A stretch of 64,000 nucleotides of DNA from Apilactobacillus kunkeei (GCF_001308195.1 NZ_JXDF01000017.1:1-64000); one strand, 5' to 3'. Positions 1 through 8,800 are shown, counted from the first letter of the stretch. Notes: generated from the letters alone by a model not told the origin. Program-made: numbers and translations.

Positions 1-46
1 TAATCTTTAATGGCAGCTAATTTTAATTCTTTAGAAAACATAAAAG

Positions 47-82
47 AACCCCTTAAGTTAGATTTCTCCAACTCAAGGGGTT
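47..82 (-). terminator. terminator hairpin downstream of prsA
   Basis: A 13-bp stem (47-59 with 70-82, one mismatch) lies just past the prsA stop. On the minus strand it is followed by a short, mixed T run. With the next hairpin it forms a convergent terminator pair. Bases 1-46 hold no gene I can name; a plus-strand gene probably ends at or before the window start. Confidence 0.55.
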
Positions 83-89
83 CAGTTCA

Positions 90-117
90 ACTCCGGAAAA
101 TTCCGGAGTCTTTTTTA
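90..117 (+). terminator. rho-independent terminator of an upstream plus-strand gene
   Basis: The stem ACTCCGGAA/TTCCGGAGT (90-98 with 101-109) is followed by TTTTTT at 111-116 on the plus strand. It would end a transcript entering from outside the window and stop it running into convergent prsA. Confidence 0.75.
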
Positions 118-125
118 TTTAACTA

Positions 126-1010
126 TTATTTGCTGCTTGATGAGCTAGTTAAGTATGATGATAGGATGTTTTGTAAGTCCTTATCCTTAATTTCAACTCC
201 ACCATTCTTAAGAACCTTAGTTACAACGCTCTTTAGAGTAGTGCTGTCGCTTAACTTAGAAGTAGCAATTTGATCTTTTAGATCATTGATGTGGTCATTG
301 TATGAACCCTTCTTAGGGTGGTTAACCATTTGGATGATTTGGTATCCGTATTGAGTCTTAACAGGTGTCTTAGTGTATTCACCGTTTGATAGCTTGTAAG
401 CAGCTTTTCTAAATGCTGAATCGATGCTTGAGTCTGTGTTATCAAATGGAGTTACACGACCTGATTTGTTCTTGTTTGAAGTGTCTTTTGAGTACTTCTT
501 AGCAAGATCTGAGAACTTCTTACCATCCTTAAGTTCTGAGATAACTTTTTCAGCAGTTTTCTTGTCAGATACTAAAATTTCGTTAACAGTAACCTTTGGT
601 TGGTAGCTCTTGAATTGTTTCTTTAGGTCAGCAGTTGAGTATGAAATGTTAGCTCTAACAGCCGCCTTTAGAAGTAGGTTAGATTTTAGTTGGTTCTTGA
701 AACTAGTAGTAGTTAAACCTTGTTGTTCAAGTAAAGTTTCAAATTCTGAACCGTATTGACTCTTGTATTGGTTGTATTGAGCGTTTACTTCTGATGAAGA
801 AACCTTGCTACCATATTCCTTGTTCAATACCTTGTCTAAAATCATTTGTTGTAGAACTTGTTTACCGTTTGAAGTGTTCTTCATGCTGCTGTAGTATTCG
901 CTTTGGGTAATCTTACCACCGTTAGTAACGGCAACAGTCTTATCACCACAGGCAACTAATGAAACACTTAGTAATGCACCGGCAAGTCCAACTAGAACTT
1001 TTTTATTCAT
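126..1010 (-). CDS. prsA: PrsA-type peptidyl-prolyl isomerase lipoprotein
   Basis: Extracytoplasmic foldase anchored to the outer face of the membrane, helping secreted proteins fold. The 294-residue product begins [14 protein letters not shown] with a lipobox ending LVAC, so the mature protein starts at a lipidated cysteine near residue 21. A central parvulin (PpiC) domain follows at about residues 135-235 ([31 protein letters not shown]), flanked by the helical N/C-terminal parts typical of PrsA. The tail is Ser-rich. An in-frame ATG six codons upstream exists, but the inner ATG gives a normal lipoprotein signal and has GGATG about 11 bases upstream. It follows the small gene at 1115-1426 after a 104-bp gap. 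Family length is about 290-300, so it looks complete. Confidence 0.9.
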   Translation of the reverse strand: MNKKVLVGLAGALLSVSLVACGDKTVAVTNGGKITQSEYYSSMKNTSNGKQVLQQMILDKVLNKEYGSKVSSSEVNAQYNQYKSQYGSEFETLLEQQGLTTTSFKNQLKSNLLLKAAVRANISYSTADLKKQFKSYQPKVTVNEILVSDKKTAEKVISELKDGKKFSDLAKKYSKDTSNKNKSGRVTPFDNTDSSIDSAFRKAAYKLSNGEYTKTPVKTQYGYQIIQMVNHPKKGSYNDHINDLKDQIATSKLSDSTTLKSVVTKVLKNGGVEIKDKDLQNILSSYLTSSSSSK

Positions 1011-1114
1011 AATGTAATACACATCCATTTCTTTATTTTATCTATCATTAACTGATAGTTTTACGTTAACACATAGTAAATTCTATCACAAAAAAACTTA
1101 AGAAATTTTTAAAT

Positions 1115-1426
1115 TTATTTGGTGATATTATTAATTCTTTGGTTAATTAAATCTACGTGTGGATTAATTTTGAATTGATATTCATCAATATCTCTTTGCA
1201 TAGCTTCAATAGTGGGCTTTGACTTGCTAACTTCATCCTGTAACTTTGAGATGTTAGCAGTTAGCTTATTTTTTTGATCTAAAACGTTTGAAACGCCATT
1301 GATTTTATCCTTAGTAGATGAATAAACACTGTTGGCAAATTCTTTTGGATCACGTTTAGTAACAACTAGATAAGCGGCCAAACCAGCTGCAGATAATCCT
1401 AGTAGCTTTAGCATTGATTTAATCAT
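1115..1426 (-). CDS. small membrane-anchored coiled-coil protein (YtxH-like)
   Basis: The 103-residue protein has one N-terminal hydrophobic segment (about residues 5-22, LKLLGLSAAGLAAYLVV). A Lys/Asp-rich region predicted to form a coiled coil follows (about residues 35-95, LTANISKLQDEVSKSKPTIE). No enzymatic motif is seen. The start lies 2 bp past the hit stop, with its GGAGG ribosome site inside the end of hit, so the two are translationally coupled. Similar small anchored proteins accompany hit and prsA in lactobacilli. A scaffold or envelope role is only a guess. Confidence 0.7.
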   Translation of the reverse strand: MIKSMLKLLGLSAAGLAAYLVVTKRDPKEFANSVYSSTKDKINGVSNVLDQKNKLTANISKLQDEVSKSKPTIEAMQRDIDEYQFKINPHVDLINQRINNITK

Positions 1427-1428
1427 GC

Positions 1429-1857
1429 TTATTCCTCCAATGAACTAATAATATTTGCTTTAATTTGTTCAAAAGCTTCTTCATTGTACTTATCTGAGTT
1501 GTCTTGAAAGCTCATAGAGAAGCCATCGTTTTCACTATATCTAGGAATAAGGTGGAAATGTGAATGGAACACAGATTGATATGCCAATTCACCGTTGTTA
1601 TTTACGATGTTCATTCCTAAAATGTCTGGAGCTGATTTTTGAATCGCTCTAGCAATCTTAGGAATTCTTGAAAATACTTGTTCAGCAAGCTTTTCATCAT
1701 ATTCGTAGATATTAGCAACATGTTTTTTTGGCACAACTAAAGTGTGACCAGGTGTAGCTTGTGAAATATCCAAGAATGCTTTCACATATTCATCTTCGTA
1801 AATAGTGTAGCTAGGAATTTCACCATCAATTATTTTGCAGAATACACAATCACTCAT
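1429..1857 (-). CDS. hit: HIT family nucleotide-binding hydrolase
   Basis: Histidine-triad protein of 142 residues, expected to hydrolyse nucleoside phosphoramidates or dinucleoside polyphosphates in the cytoplasm. The triad HSHFHLIPRY sits near residue 95-104 and supplies the HxHxH catalytic histidines. The N-terminal CVFCKI is the usual zinc-type pair in Bacillus Hit-like proteins. Full length for the family. It heads a minus-strand group hit - 1115 gene - prsA and is divergent from ecsAB, the common arrangement in Gram-positive bacteria. Physiological substrate unknown. Confidence 0.92.
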   Translation of the reverse strand: MSDCVFCKIIDGEIPSYTIYEDEYVKAFLDISQATPGHTLVVPKKHVANIYEYDEKLAEQVFSRIPKIARAIQKSAPDILGMNIVNNNGELAYQSVFHSHFHLIPRYSENDGFSMSFQDNSDKYNEEAFEQIKANIISSLEE

Positions 1858-1928
1858 ATTATTCTTCCTTTCTTTGATATTACTGTGATTATATACATAT
1901 TAACATAAATTAAGCTTAAAGGAACTTG

Positions 1929-1937
1929 TGATATAAT
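1929..1937 (+). promoter_or_regulatory. extended -10 promoter of ecsAB
   Basis: TGATATAAT at 1929-1937 is a perfect extended -10 (TGnTATAAT). No good -35 is seen, which extended -10 promoters tolerate. Transcription would begin near 1944, some 27 bases before the GTG start of ecsA. Confidence 0.65.
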
Positions 1938-1970
1938 TGACGTTAATAAATTTCATAGGGGTGATATTCC

Positions 1971-2708
1971 GTGTCATTAAAAGTGGATAATTTAGTGGGT
2001 GGATACTCACGAATTCCAGTACTAAAAGATGTATCATTTGACGTAAAAGACGGCGAATTAGTCGGCTTAATCGGTCTAAATGGTGCAGGGAAGTCAACCA
2101 CAATCAATCATGTCATTGGATTGTTAAGACCATTTTCTGGATCAATTAAGATTAATGGAATCGCAATGCAAGATGATATTGAAGAATATAAGAAACAAAT
2201 TGCATACATTCCGGAATTCCCGGTTTTATATAAAGAACTAACCTTAAAAGAACATATTGAAACTACCATTAAGGCTTACGATCTAGACGAACAAGCTGCT
2301 TGGGAAGATGCTAATAAAATGCTAAAGATGTTTCGACTAGAAAATAAACTTGAATGGTTCCCGGTCAATTTCTCAAAGGGAATGCGTCAAAAAGTAATGA
2401 TTCTTTGTGCGTTTATCACAAATGCCAAATTATTTGTTATTGATGAACCGTTCTTAGGCTTGGACCCGGTTGCAGTAAATGACTTGCTTAACCTAATTGA
2501 AGAACAAAAGAAAAAGGGTAGCAGCATTTTAATGTCTACCCACGTATTAGATACAGCCGAAAGATTCTGTGATCGTTTTGTTTTGATTCACAATGGGCAA
2601 ATCAGAACAGAAGGAAACATTCAAAAGCTACAGGATGAATTTGGTAGCAAAGATAGTTCCTTAAATGATATTTACTTGAAGCTTGCAAAGGAAGAAGCTA
2701 ATGAATAG
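1971..2708 (+). CDS. ecsA: EcsA-type ABC transporter ATP-binding protein
   Basis: ATPase subunit of the Ecs exporter, which in Bacillus and relatives affects secretion and regulated membrane proteolysis. In the 245 residues one sees Walker A GLNGAGKST (about 34-42), the signature FSKGMRQK (about 135), Walker B LFVIDEPFLGLDP (about 155) and the switch histidine in STHVLD. Translation starts at GTG, preceded by AGGGGTGA at optimal distance; no upstream ATG is in frame. The stop overlaps the ecsB start by 8 bp, so the subunits are co-translated. Divergent from hit. Confidence 0.93.
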   Translation: MSLKVDNLVGGYSRIPVLKDVSFDVKDGELVGLIGLNGAGKSTTINHVIGLLRPFSGSIKINGIAMQDDIEEYKKQIAYIPEFPVLYKELTLKEHIETTIKAYDLDEQAAWEDANKMLKMFRLENKLEWFPVNFSKGMRQKVMILCAFITNAKLFVIDEPFLGLDPVAVNDLLNLIEEQKKKGSSILMSTHVLDTAERFCDRFVLIHNGQIRTEGNIQKLQDEFGSKDSSLNDIYLKLAKEEANE

Positions 2709-3912
2709 TCTTTTTAATCAGCGTTTGCAATCCCATTTCACGCAAATGTCTAAATATTTAAGATATGTATTTAATGATTTCTTTGTGATTGCATTAATGT
2801 TTATCATCGGTGGAATTGGCTATCAATATGCGATGTTTATTAAACACCTTCAAGCAGGCCAATGGTGGGAAAAACTAGTCTTAGTAGTTCTTATATTAGT
2901 TGTTATTCAACTAAATAATTTGGTCACTTTTGTAAAAAGAGCCGACTTCGTCTTCTGGTTGCCAAAGGAAAAAGAATTCTTTGCTTTCCTACGTAGTGGC
3001 TTAAGATACTCGAAGTCACTGGCAGTCGTTGTCCAAATTGTGGCATGGTTTGTCATGATTCCATTTATTGAAAAATCAATGGTAAATACTAACATCGCTA
3101 TAATTTCGATGTTTTTAGTAGTCATGGTCTTTTTAAAGATGATGATTTTAAACTTTCAAATGATCGATAACTACCATCACAATCGTAATATTTTGAATAA
3201 AAAAATATTCTACCGCGTGATTATTCCTTTGGTTATTGTTGCCTTAGCCGCTTATATTAATGTTTATGTAGGTGTGATAATTGGTATTGCGGTGTTGATT
3301 TTGTCGCATTTATTGGTTGCCAAATTAAAGCAACAAAGCATCGATTGGCAAGTAGTGATTGAAAAGACGGAAAGCCATGAAAACAGTCTTAATCGCTTCT
3401 TCAACATGTTTACCGATGTTGAAAACATGCAAGGGGCAATTAAGAGACGCAGCTATCTCGATTCATTGTTCAAAATGTTCAATGATGACGTTTATTCAGT
3501 TCTATATTCAAGAGGAATAGTTAGAGATAAGGAAATCAGTGGTCTATTAACACGGGTTTCTGTCCTGGGAGCAATCATCATTGGGGCAATTAAACTAGAC
3601 TGGATGGCTATTTTAATCGCATTGCTATTTATGTATTTGATTGTGTTTCAACTAATTCCATACTTTACTAACTTCGATGATAATGTTTTTACATCGTTGT
3701 ACCCAATTACCTTTGATCAACAAGTAAAATCATTTACCAACGTGATTGGCAAGATAATGATTTTAGTGGTTATCGTATTGATGATTGGTTCCATCTTCAT
3801 GTTTAATTTATTAGGGTCAATAATGTTATTATTGGCGTTAGTTATTGAATGGATTTTATTAATTAAAATATATGTACCAAAGAAAATAAAAAAAGCCAGT
3901 TCAAATTATTGA
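2701..3912 (+). CDS. ecsB: EcsB-type ABC transporter permease
   Basis: Membrane subunit paired with EcsA. The 403-residue product is hydrophobic, with roughly eight to ten membrane segments (for example around residues 35-55, 60-80, 110-130, 175-220, 285-320 and 350-395), as in EcsB. I placed the start at the ATG inside the last codons of ecsA, with AAGGAAGA a few bases upstream; an earlier in-frame ATG lies deeper in ecsA without a good ribosome site. The product ends in a basic tail (KKIKKASSNY). Substrate of the exporter is unknown. Confidence 0.88.
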   Translation: MNSLFNQRLQSHFTQMSKYLRYVFNDFFVIALMFIIGGIGYQYAMFIKHLQAGQWWEKLVLVVLILVVIQLNNLVTFVKRADFVFWLPKEKEFFAFLRSGLRYSKSLAVVVQIVAWFVMIPFIEKSMVNTNIAIISMFLVVMVFLKMMILNFQMIDNYHHNRNILNKKIFYRVIIPLVIVALAAYINVYVGVIIGIAVLILSHLLVAKLKQQSIDWQVVIEKTESHENSLNRFFNMFTDVENMQGAIKRRSYLDSLFKMFNDDVYSVLYSRGIVRDKEISGLLTRVSVLGAIIIGAIKLDWMAILIALLFMYLIVFQLIPYFTNFDDNVFTSLYPITFDQQVKSFTNVIGKIMILVVIVLMIGSIFMFNLLGSIMLLLALVIEWILLIKIYVPKKIKKASSNY

Positions 3913-3918
3913 TGTTGC

Positions 3919-3948
3919 TTGACGTAGCTATTAAAAAGCCAGTAAAAT
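3919..3948 (+). promoter_or_regulatory. promoter upstream of trmB
   Basis: TTGACG (3919-3924) and TAAAAT (3943-3948) are separated by 18 bp just after the ecsB stop. The predicted start near 3955 lies upstream of the hairpin at 3989-4017, so that hairpin would sit inside the trmB leader. Confidence 0.6.
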
Positions 3949-3988
3949 AGGTAACAGAATAAAAATAGAACATTTGGCAGATTTAATT

Positions 3989-4017
3989 AGTCAAAACCTT
4001 GGTTTTGGCTATTTTTT
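3989..4017 (+). terminator. terminator-like hairpin just upstream of trmB
   Basis: The stem AGTCAAAACC/GGTTTTGGCT is followed by ATTTTTT. It can terminate ecsAB transcription. Because a promoter lies before it and the trmB ribosome site immediately after it, it could also act as an attenuator. Confidence 0.65.
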
Positions 4018-4033
4018 ATGAGGAGGATAATTC

Positions 4034-4684
4034 GTGAGAGTTAGAAATAAGCCATGGGCAGACGGTTATATCAAAGATAACCAAAAATATATTGTGACTG
4101 ATCCTGAAAACTGGATTGGCAAATGGTCACAACGTTTTGAAAAAGAACAACCAATTCATATTGAAATTGGAACAGGGAAGGGTCAATTCATCGTTGAAAT
4201 GGCCAAAAAACATCCTGAAGTGAACTTTTTAGGTATCGAAATCCAAAAGACAGTTATCGCAATTGCTTTGAAAAAAGTTGTTGAAGCTGATTTACCAAAC
4301 CTACAATTGGTTCATACCGATGGTGCAGGTGTAGATACTTTCTTTGGTAAACATGAAATTGATACAGTTTATTTAAACTTCTCAGATCCATGGCCAAAGA
4401 AGCGTCATGCTAAGAGAAGACTTACTTCACCAACATTCTTAGATAGTTACAAGACAATTCTAAAGGAGGACGCTCCTGTCGTTTTCAAGACTGATAACCG
4501 TGGCTTATTTGAATACTCTGTAATTACTTTCAATAATTACGGAATGTACTTCGATTTATTATCACTTGATTTACACAATAGTGAATACATGGAAGATAAT
4601 GTTGAAACTGAATATGAACATAAGTTTAGTAGTAAGGGTCCAATCTACAAGATTGTTGCTTACTTCAACAAAAAAGAAGACTAA
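4034..4684 (+). CDS. trmB: tRNA (guanine46-N7)-methyltransferase
   Basis: SAM-dependent enzyme forming m7G46 in the variable loop of tRNA. The 216-residue protein shows the SAM site IEIGTGKGQF (about residues 43-52), the acidic GIEIQ at the end of strand 2, and the family hallmark FSDPWPKKRHAKRR (about 117-130) for tRNA binding and catalysis. KTDNRGLFEYS also matches TrmB. The GTG start is preceded by GAGGAGGAT at good spacing. Length is normal. The gene ends immediately beside the convergent small membrane-protein gene, with no base between the two stops. Confidence 0.95.
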   Translation: MRVRNKPWADGYIKDNQKYIVTDPENWIGKWSQRFEKEQPIHIEIGTGKGQFIVEMAKKHPEVNFLGIEIQKTVIAIALKKVVEADLPNLQLVHTDGAGVDTFFGKHEIDTVYLNFSDPWPKKRHAKRRLTSPTFLDSYKTILKEDAPVVFKTDNRGLFEYSVITFNNYGMYFDLLSLDLHNSEYMEDNVETEYEHKFSSKGPIYKIVAYFNKKED

Positions 4685-4987
4685 TTAATAGTCTTCTTGA
4701 AGTTCGTTAATCCATTTGAATTGATAGTTAGAATTAATTTCAAAGTATCGTTCAATTATTTCATCGTTTTCTAAAACGTTGATAGCACCAACGTAATCTT
4801 TATTGTTATTCTTTTTCATAACCCAGCTACCGTAAACTTTGCTTTTGTTTAAAGTATTTTTTGCATGAGTTATTTGTAGGTTAATTTTTTTAATATGCTT
4901 TTCTTGCTTAATCTTTTTAGCAACTAAAACACTAGTGCCGATAACTCCAATGGCAAGGGTTGACACGATTGCATTTTTAGACTTAAT
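4685..4987 (-). CDS. small single-pass membrane protein, probable AUU start
   Basis: Unrecognised 100-residue protein. With the ATT at 4987 as start it reads (M)KSKNAIVSTLAIGVIGT: a short basic head, one hydrophobic segment (about residues 6-24), then a Lys-rich helix and an acidic C-terminus (EIIERYFEINSN). The first conventional codon is a GTG at 4966, in the middle of the hydrophobic segment and 32 bases from any ribosome site. In contrast AAGGATGTGAT, a 10/11 match to the ideal Shine-Dalgarno sequence, lies five bases before ATT. An in-frame TGA upstream rules out a longer protein. Function unknown. Its stop abuts the trmB stop. Confidence 0.65.
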   Translation of the reverse strand: MKSKNAIVSTLAIGVIGTSVLVAKKIKQEKHIKKINLQITHAKNTLNKSKVYGSWVMKKNNNKDYVGAINVLENDEIIERYFEINSNYQFKWINELQEDY

Positions 4988-5106
4988 GATATATCACATC
5001 CTTTTGTATAGGATACATTATATTACATTCAAATTTATAATCAAACTGCATCGAAAATAGCAAGAAATAAGTTATAATAAAGAAAAAATAATTGGAGTGA
5101 ATAAAC

Positions 5107-5424
5107 ATGGAACAATTACCAACAATGAACTTAGATGAATTAAAGAAGACTGTTAGCGATGGCAAGTACATGCTATTCTTCTCAGCTGACTGGTGTCCAG
5201 ATTGCTCATTTATCAAGCCAGCAATGCCAGAAATTGAAGCAGAATACCCAGATTACAAATTTATCGCAGTTGATCGTGACCAAAACATTGATTTAGCTGC
5301 TGATTTAGCAATCTTTGGTATTCCAAGCTTTGTTGCATTTGAAAACGGTGAAGAAATTGGCCGTTACGTCAATAAAGACAGAAAAACAAAGAAACAAGTA
5401 GAAGAATTTATCGATTCTCTATAA
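5107..5424 (+). CDS. ytpP: thioredoxin-like protein YtpP
   Basis: Cytoplasmic thioredoxin-fold protein of 105 residues with the redox motif WCPDC at about residues 29-33 and the cis-proline loop FGIPSF near 76. No signal peptide. It begins the conserved cluster ytpP-ytpR-sftA-murC known from Bacillus. TTGGAGTG gives a good ribosome site, and TATAAT at 5073-5078 may be its -10. Its redox partner is unknown; it could take part in thiol homeostasis with the Msr enzymes encoded later in the window. Confidence 0.88.
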   Translation: MEQLPTMNLDELKKTVSDGKYMLFFSADWCPDCSFIKPAMPEIEAEYPDYKFIAVDRDQNIDLAADLAIFGIPSFVAFENGEEIGRYVNKDRKTKKQVEEFIDSL

Positions 5425-5451
5425 TAATTAATATGTGGAAGGTAAGATTTA

Positions 5452-6096
5452 ATGTTAATTGCAAGTTATAACCCAAAACAAACTGGTGACATTTTAGTTG
5501 TCATCTTGGATGAAGATGCTAAAGAACAAAAGGTAGAACAAATTGGTAATGTTGTCAGAATTTCTGATGCATCAAACGACCACGTTACTGGTTTTAACTT
5601 TACTAACGCTTCAGAAGTATTACCACGTCTAAAAGAAGTAAACGGTGAAGTTACCTTAACTCAAGAAGATTTAGACGCCCTAAACAATTCATTATCTGAT
5701 AATGGAATTGAGGACACTATTGAATTGGATACTGATCCAAAGTTTGTTGTGGGATATGTAAAATCTGTTAAAGAACATCCTAAGTCTGACCACCTAAAGA
5801 TTACTGAAACTGAAATTAATGATGGTAAGACACTACAAATCGTTAGTGGTTCTCCAAACATGCAAGAAGACATCAAGGTTGTTGTTGCCAAAGTTGGTGC
5901 AATGATGCCTGATGGTCTAATCATTTGGCCTGGTGAATTGAAGGGTGAAGAAAGTAACGGAATGATTTGTTCAGGTCGTGAACTATTAATTCCAAATGCA
6001 CCACAAAGACCAGGTGCTTTGATTCTACCTAACGATTACCAAGAAGTTGGAGAAGCTTTTGATTTTGATAAAGCTGACACATTATTTTCAAAATAA
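5452..6096 (+). CDS. ytpR: YtpR, tRNA-binding-domain protein
   Basis: The 214-residue protein carries a C-terminal OB-fold tRNA-binding domain (about residues 95-200) like that at the N-terminus of PheT: VGYVKSVKEHPKSDHLKITE, LQIVSGSPN, VAKVGAMMPDG, and GMICSGRELLI near the end. The first 90 residues are the extra N-terminal domain of the YtpR family. It is not a full synthetase subunit. It lies 27 bp after ytpP, probably in the same transcript. A role in tRNA or RNA binding is a family inference; the exact job is unknown. Confidence 0.9.
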   Translation: MLIASYNPKQTGDILVVILDEDAKEQKVEQIGNVVRISDASNDHVTGFNFTNASEVLPRLKEVNGEVTLTQEDLDALNNSLSDNGIEDTIELDTDPKFVVGYVKSVKEHPKSDHLKITETEINDGKTLQIVSGSPNMQEDIKVVVAKVGAMMPDGLIIWPGELKGEESNGMICSGRELLIPNAPQRPGALILPNDYQEVGEAFDFDKADTLFSK

Positions 6097-6160
6097 GTAA
6101 GAAAAAGGGGATTTAAAATCCCCGCTATACATAAATTTTTAGATTAAGGATGACGCTTGA

Positions 6161-8731
6161 ATGGAACACTATGACGGACCTGCTTTTTACCGTAAATATA
6201 ACGTTTTAGGTGAAAACAATGAATTAAAACATAATAATAAGTCTAATAAAAGTGAATCCCGAACTAATAGAGATGCAACTGTAAGACAAAATGATGATTC
6301 TGAAGATTATCTTCTACTTAACAGAGATAATCCAATTGCTAAAAGAGCAGCAGCTTTTAAACCTAGTCATAATTCAACTAGTGGCTCAAAAGTTCAATTC
6401 TACCAAAACGAAACTTCTAGCAAATTCAGAAAAATTATGAATCAACTTGATCGTCACAATGAAGAATTAATTGGTATGACAAGTGATGATACTGGAGCTA
6501 TTGATTTGGATCGAGAAGAAATTAGCACTTCTGAAGACGAATCAATTGCAACTAGTCAAGCTGATGCAGTTGATAAACAATCAATCGAACAATTTAATGA
6601 CATAGAAGCAGAACCATACTCAACACCTTATATCGATAGAAGTAAGGCTGCTGAAAGCGAAGCGAAAGCTCAAGAAGCAGTTGTGGCTGATAGTGAATCT
6701 GTTTCGGTAAGTGATACTGTTGATGATGATACTGAGACTTCAAGTAATGAAGTCCCACAAAGTGCCGAACAAAGCAGTTCATCTAATCAATCTTCATTTG
6801 ATAAGTTTATGGGGATGGTAAACCACGATGCTGATAATCAACTGGATTCAGAATCAGAAAACGATAATGAAGATGACACGCAAACTCATGACTATTACGA
6901 TGATGAATCTGATGGTGATAGTTACGCTAATTCAGATAGTGATGTCATTATCTCTTCACATGCTGAAGTAAATAATTCATCAGTTGATGAAGATACTACT
7001 CAATATGTTTCATCTGATTATGATGTTTCATACAATGAAGCAGAGAGTGACGAAATTGATGCAACAGCAACGAAAACAAGTGGTAATGACGATAATGAAC
7101 ATATCGAAGAACCACATGAAGAAAAGAGAAATATTGAAAATCATGGATTAGGACACTCTTTAGCATCAATCTTGAATCAAGAACAAAACGTGCAAAAAGA
7201 CTTGTCTATCTTTAATGATCGTCCAGTATCGGAATCAGACGTTTCTGAAGAAGATGATATACCTGAGGAAGAATATCACCATGATGAAAGTGTGTCTGCT
7301 GACTACGACGATAAGGGCTATCAATTCCCATCTATGAATTTGTTGGAACCATCAGATGAATTTGAAGATGATTCAATGGATGATTGGATTGAAAATCAAG
7401 CTGAAATCTTGGATGAAACACTCCGTGCTTTTAATGTGGATGCAAACGTTGTTGATTGGACCAATGGACCAACAGTTACACAATTCCAAATTAAACTTCA
7501 ACTAGGGGTGAAGGTAAGTAAGATTACTAACCTGACAGATGACTTGAAACTAGCATTGGCTGCCAAAGACATCAGAATTGAAGCACCAATTCCTGGAAAG
7601 ACAACTGTAGGTATTGAAATTCCAAATCCAAAACCAAGACCGGTTAGATTATCCGAAGTATTGGACACGCCACAGTTTGAAAAGACTGATAAACCACTTA
7701 CTGTTGCTTTAGGGGTCGACCTAACAGGTAAACCTCAAATGACAGACTTGAGCAAGATGCCTCATGGTTTGATTGCCGGGGCAACTGGTTCAGGGAAGAG
7801 TGTGTTCTTAAATAGTTTGTTAATTTCACTACTATACAAGGCAACTCCTGCACAATTAAAGATGATTTTAATTGATCCAAAGGCCGTTGAAATGGCTCCT
7901 TACGATAAATTGCCACACTTACTTTCACCAGTTATTTCAGATCCAAAACAAGCATCTGCTGCTTTGAAATGGTCTGTTAAGGAAATGGACGAAAGATATG
8001 AAAAACTTGCTGCAGCAGGGGCAAGAAACATCGAACAATTCAATCAAATGGCTGAACAAGCTGGTGAATACACCAAGAAGATGCCATACATCTTGATTGT
8101 AATCGATGAGTTGGCCGACTTGATGATGGTCGCTTCTAACGAAGTTCAAGACTACATCGTTAGAATTACCCAAAAGGCCAGAGCGGCAGGTATTCATTTG
8201 ATTGTTGCTACTCAAAGACCTAGTGTTGATATTATTACCGGTACAATCAAGAATAATATTCCAACTCGTGTTGCCTTCATGGTATCCAGTCAAGTTGATT
8301 CGAGAACCATTATCGATACCGCTGGTGCCGAAAGGTTACTTGGAAAAGGTGATATGTTGTACTTAGGAAATGGGGCAAGTCAATCTGCTCGTTTACAAGG
8401 TACATTTGTCACTAACGATGAAATCGAAAGAGTAACCGATGAAGTTAGAAAACAAGGTGAACCTAAGTATGCCTTTCAACCTGATTCATTGTTGAAGAGC
8501 GTAAACCAAGTTGAACAGCAAGACGAATTAATGCCAGATGTTTTGGAATACATTTCCAATGAAGAAACAGTATCTACATCAAAACTACAAAGAGTCTTCT
8601 CAATTGGATACAATCGAGCGGCCAGTTTGATTGATGAATTAGAGAAGCATAATTATGTATCAGGTCAACATGGCTCTAAACCGAGAGATGTATATTTAAC
8701 CGAAAGTGATTACAAAAAGTTAAATATTTAA
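6161..8731 (+). CDS. sftA: SftA-type cytoplasmic FtsK/SpoIIIE DNA translocase
   Basis: Hexameric DNA pump that clears chromosome ends from the division septum. The 856 residues lack the N-terminal membrane segments of FtsK/SpoIIIE, as in SftA (YtpS). Order: a basic N-terminus (1-95); a very long acidic, Ser/Asp-rich disordered linker (about 100-420); the alpha domain; the motor with Walker A GATGSGKS (about 540) and Walker B LIVIDELADLMM (about 645); and a C-terminal gamma winged helix (about 785-856, FSIGYNRAASLIDELEKH) that reads polarity sequences. ATG at 6161 is preceded by AAGGATGAC. Gene order ytpR-sftA-murC matches Bacillus. The linker is longer and more acidic than I would expect. Confidence 0.92.
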   Translation: MEHYDGPAFYRKYNVLGENNELKHNNKSNKSESRTNRDATVRQNDDSEDYLLLNRDNPIAKRAAAFKPSHNSTSGSKVQFYQNETSSKFRKIMNQLDRHNEELIGMTSDDTGAIDLDREEISTSEDESIATSQADAVDKQSIEQFNDIEAEPYSTPYIDRSKAAESEAKAQEAVVADSESVSVSDTVDDDTETSSNEVPQSAEQSSSSNQSSFDKFMGMVNHDADNQLDSESENDNEDDTQTHDYYDDESDGDSYANSDSDVIISSHAEVNNSSVDEDTTQYVSSDYDVSYNEAESDEIDATATKTSGNDDNEHIEEPHEEKRNIENHGLGHSLASILNQEQNVQKDLSIFNDRPVSESDVSEEDDIPEEEYHHDESVSADYDDKGYQFPSMNLLEPSDEFEDDSMDDWIENQAEILDETLRAFNVDANVVDWTNGPTVTQFQIKLQLGVKVSKITNLTDDLKLALAAKDIRIEAPIPGKTTVGIEIPNPKPRPVRLSEVLDTPQFEKTDKPLTVALGVDLTGKPQMTDLSKMPHGLIAGATGSGKSVFLNSLLISLLYKATPAQLKMILIDPKAVEMAPYDKLPHLLSPVISDPKQASAALKWSVKEMDERYEKLAAAGARNIEQFNQMAEQAGEYTKKMPYILIVIDELADLMMVASNEVQDYIVRITQKARAAGIHLIVATQRPSVDIITGTIKNNIPTRVAFMVSSQVDSRTIIDTAGAERLLGKGDMLYLGNGASQSARLQGTFVTNDEIERVTDEVRKQGEPKYAFQPDSLLKSVNQVEQQDELMPDVLEYISNEETVSTSKLQRVFSIGYNRAASLIDELEKHNYVSGQHGSKPRDVYLTESDYKKLNI

Positions 8732-8743
8732 AAAAGGGGCGCC

Positions 8744-8764
8744 ATATCAGCTCAAATCTGATAT
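8744..8764. repeat. short inverted repeat between sftA and murC
   Basis: ATATCAG (8744-8750) and CTGATAT (8758-8764) form a 7-bp stem with a 7-base loop and no T tract. It may be a weak mRNA hairpin or an operator for the murC promoter. Confidence 0.35.
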
Positions 8765-8800
8765 TATAAGATTAATGAGAGATAAAAGGAGCATTTAATT

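Noticed and set aside
10-273. 87-codon open frame on the plus strand at the window start
   Set aside because: It runs through the terminator pair and antisense into prsA, has no ribosome site and no protein-like composition.
6101-6124. AAAAGGGGATTTAAAATCCCC hairpin after ytpR considered as terminator
   Set aside because: The stem is short and the T run begins only about ten bases later; at best a weak terminator, so not listed.
7800-8300. long antisense open frames within sftA
   Set aside because: They mirror codon composition of a conserved ATPase domain, lack ribosome sites and resemble no protein.
8744-8764. inverted repeat before murC considered as terminator of sftA
   Set aside because: No T tract follows on either strand, so it was listed only as a repeat.
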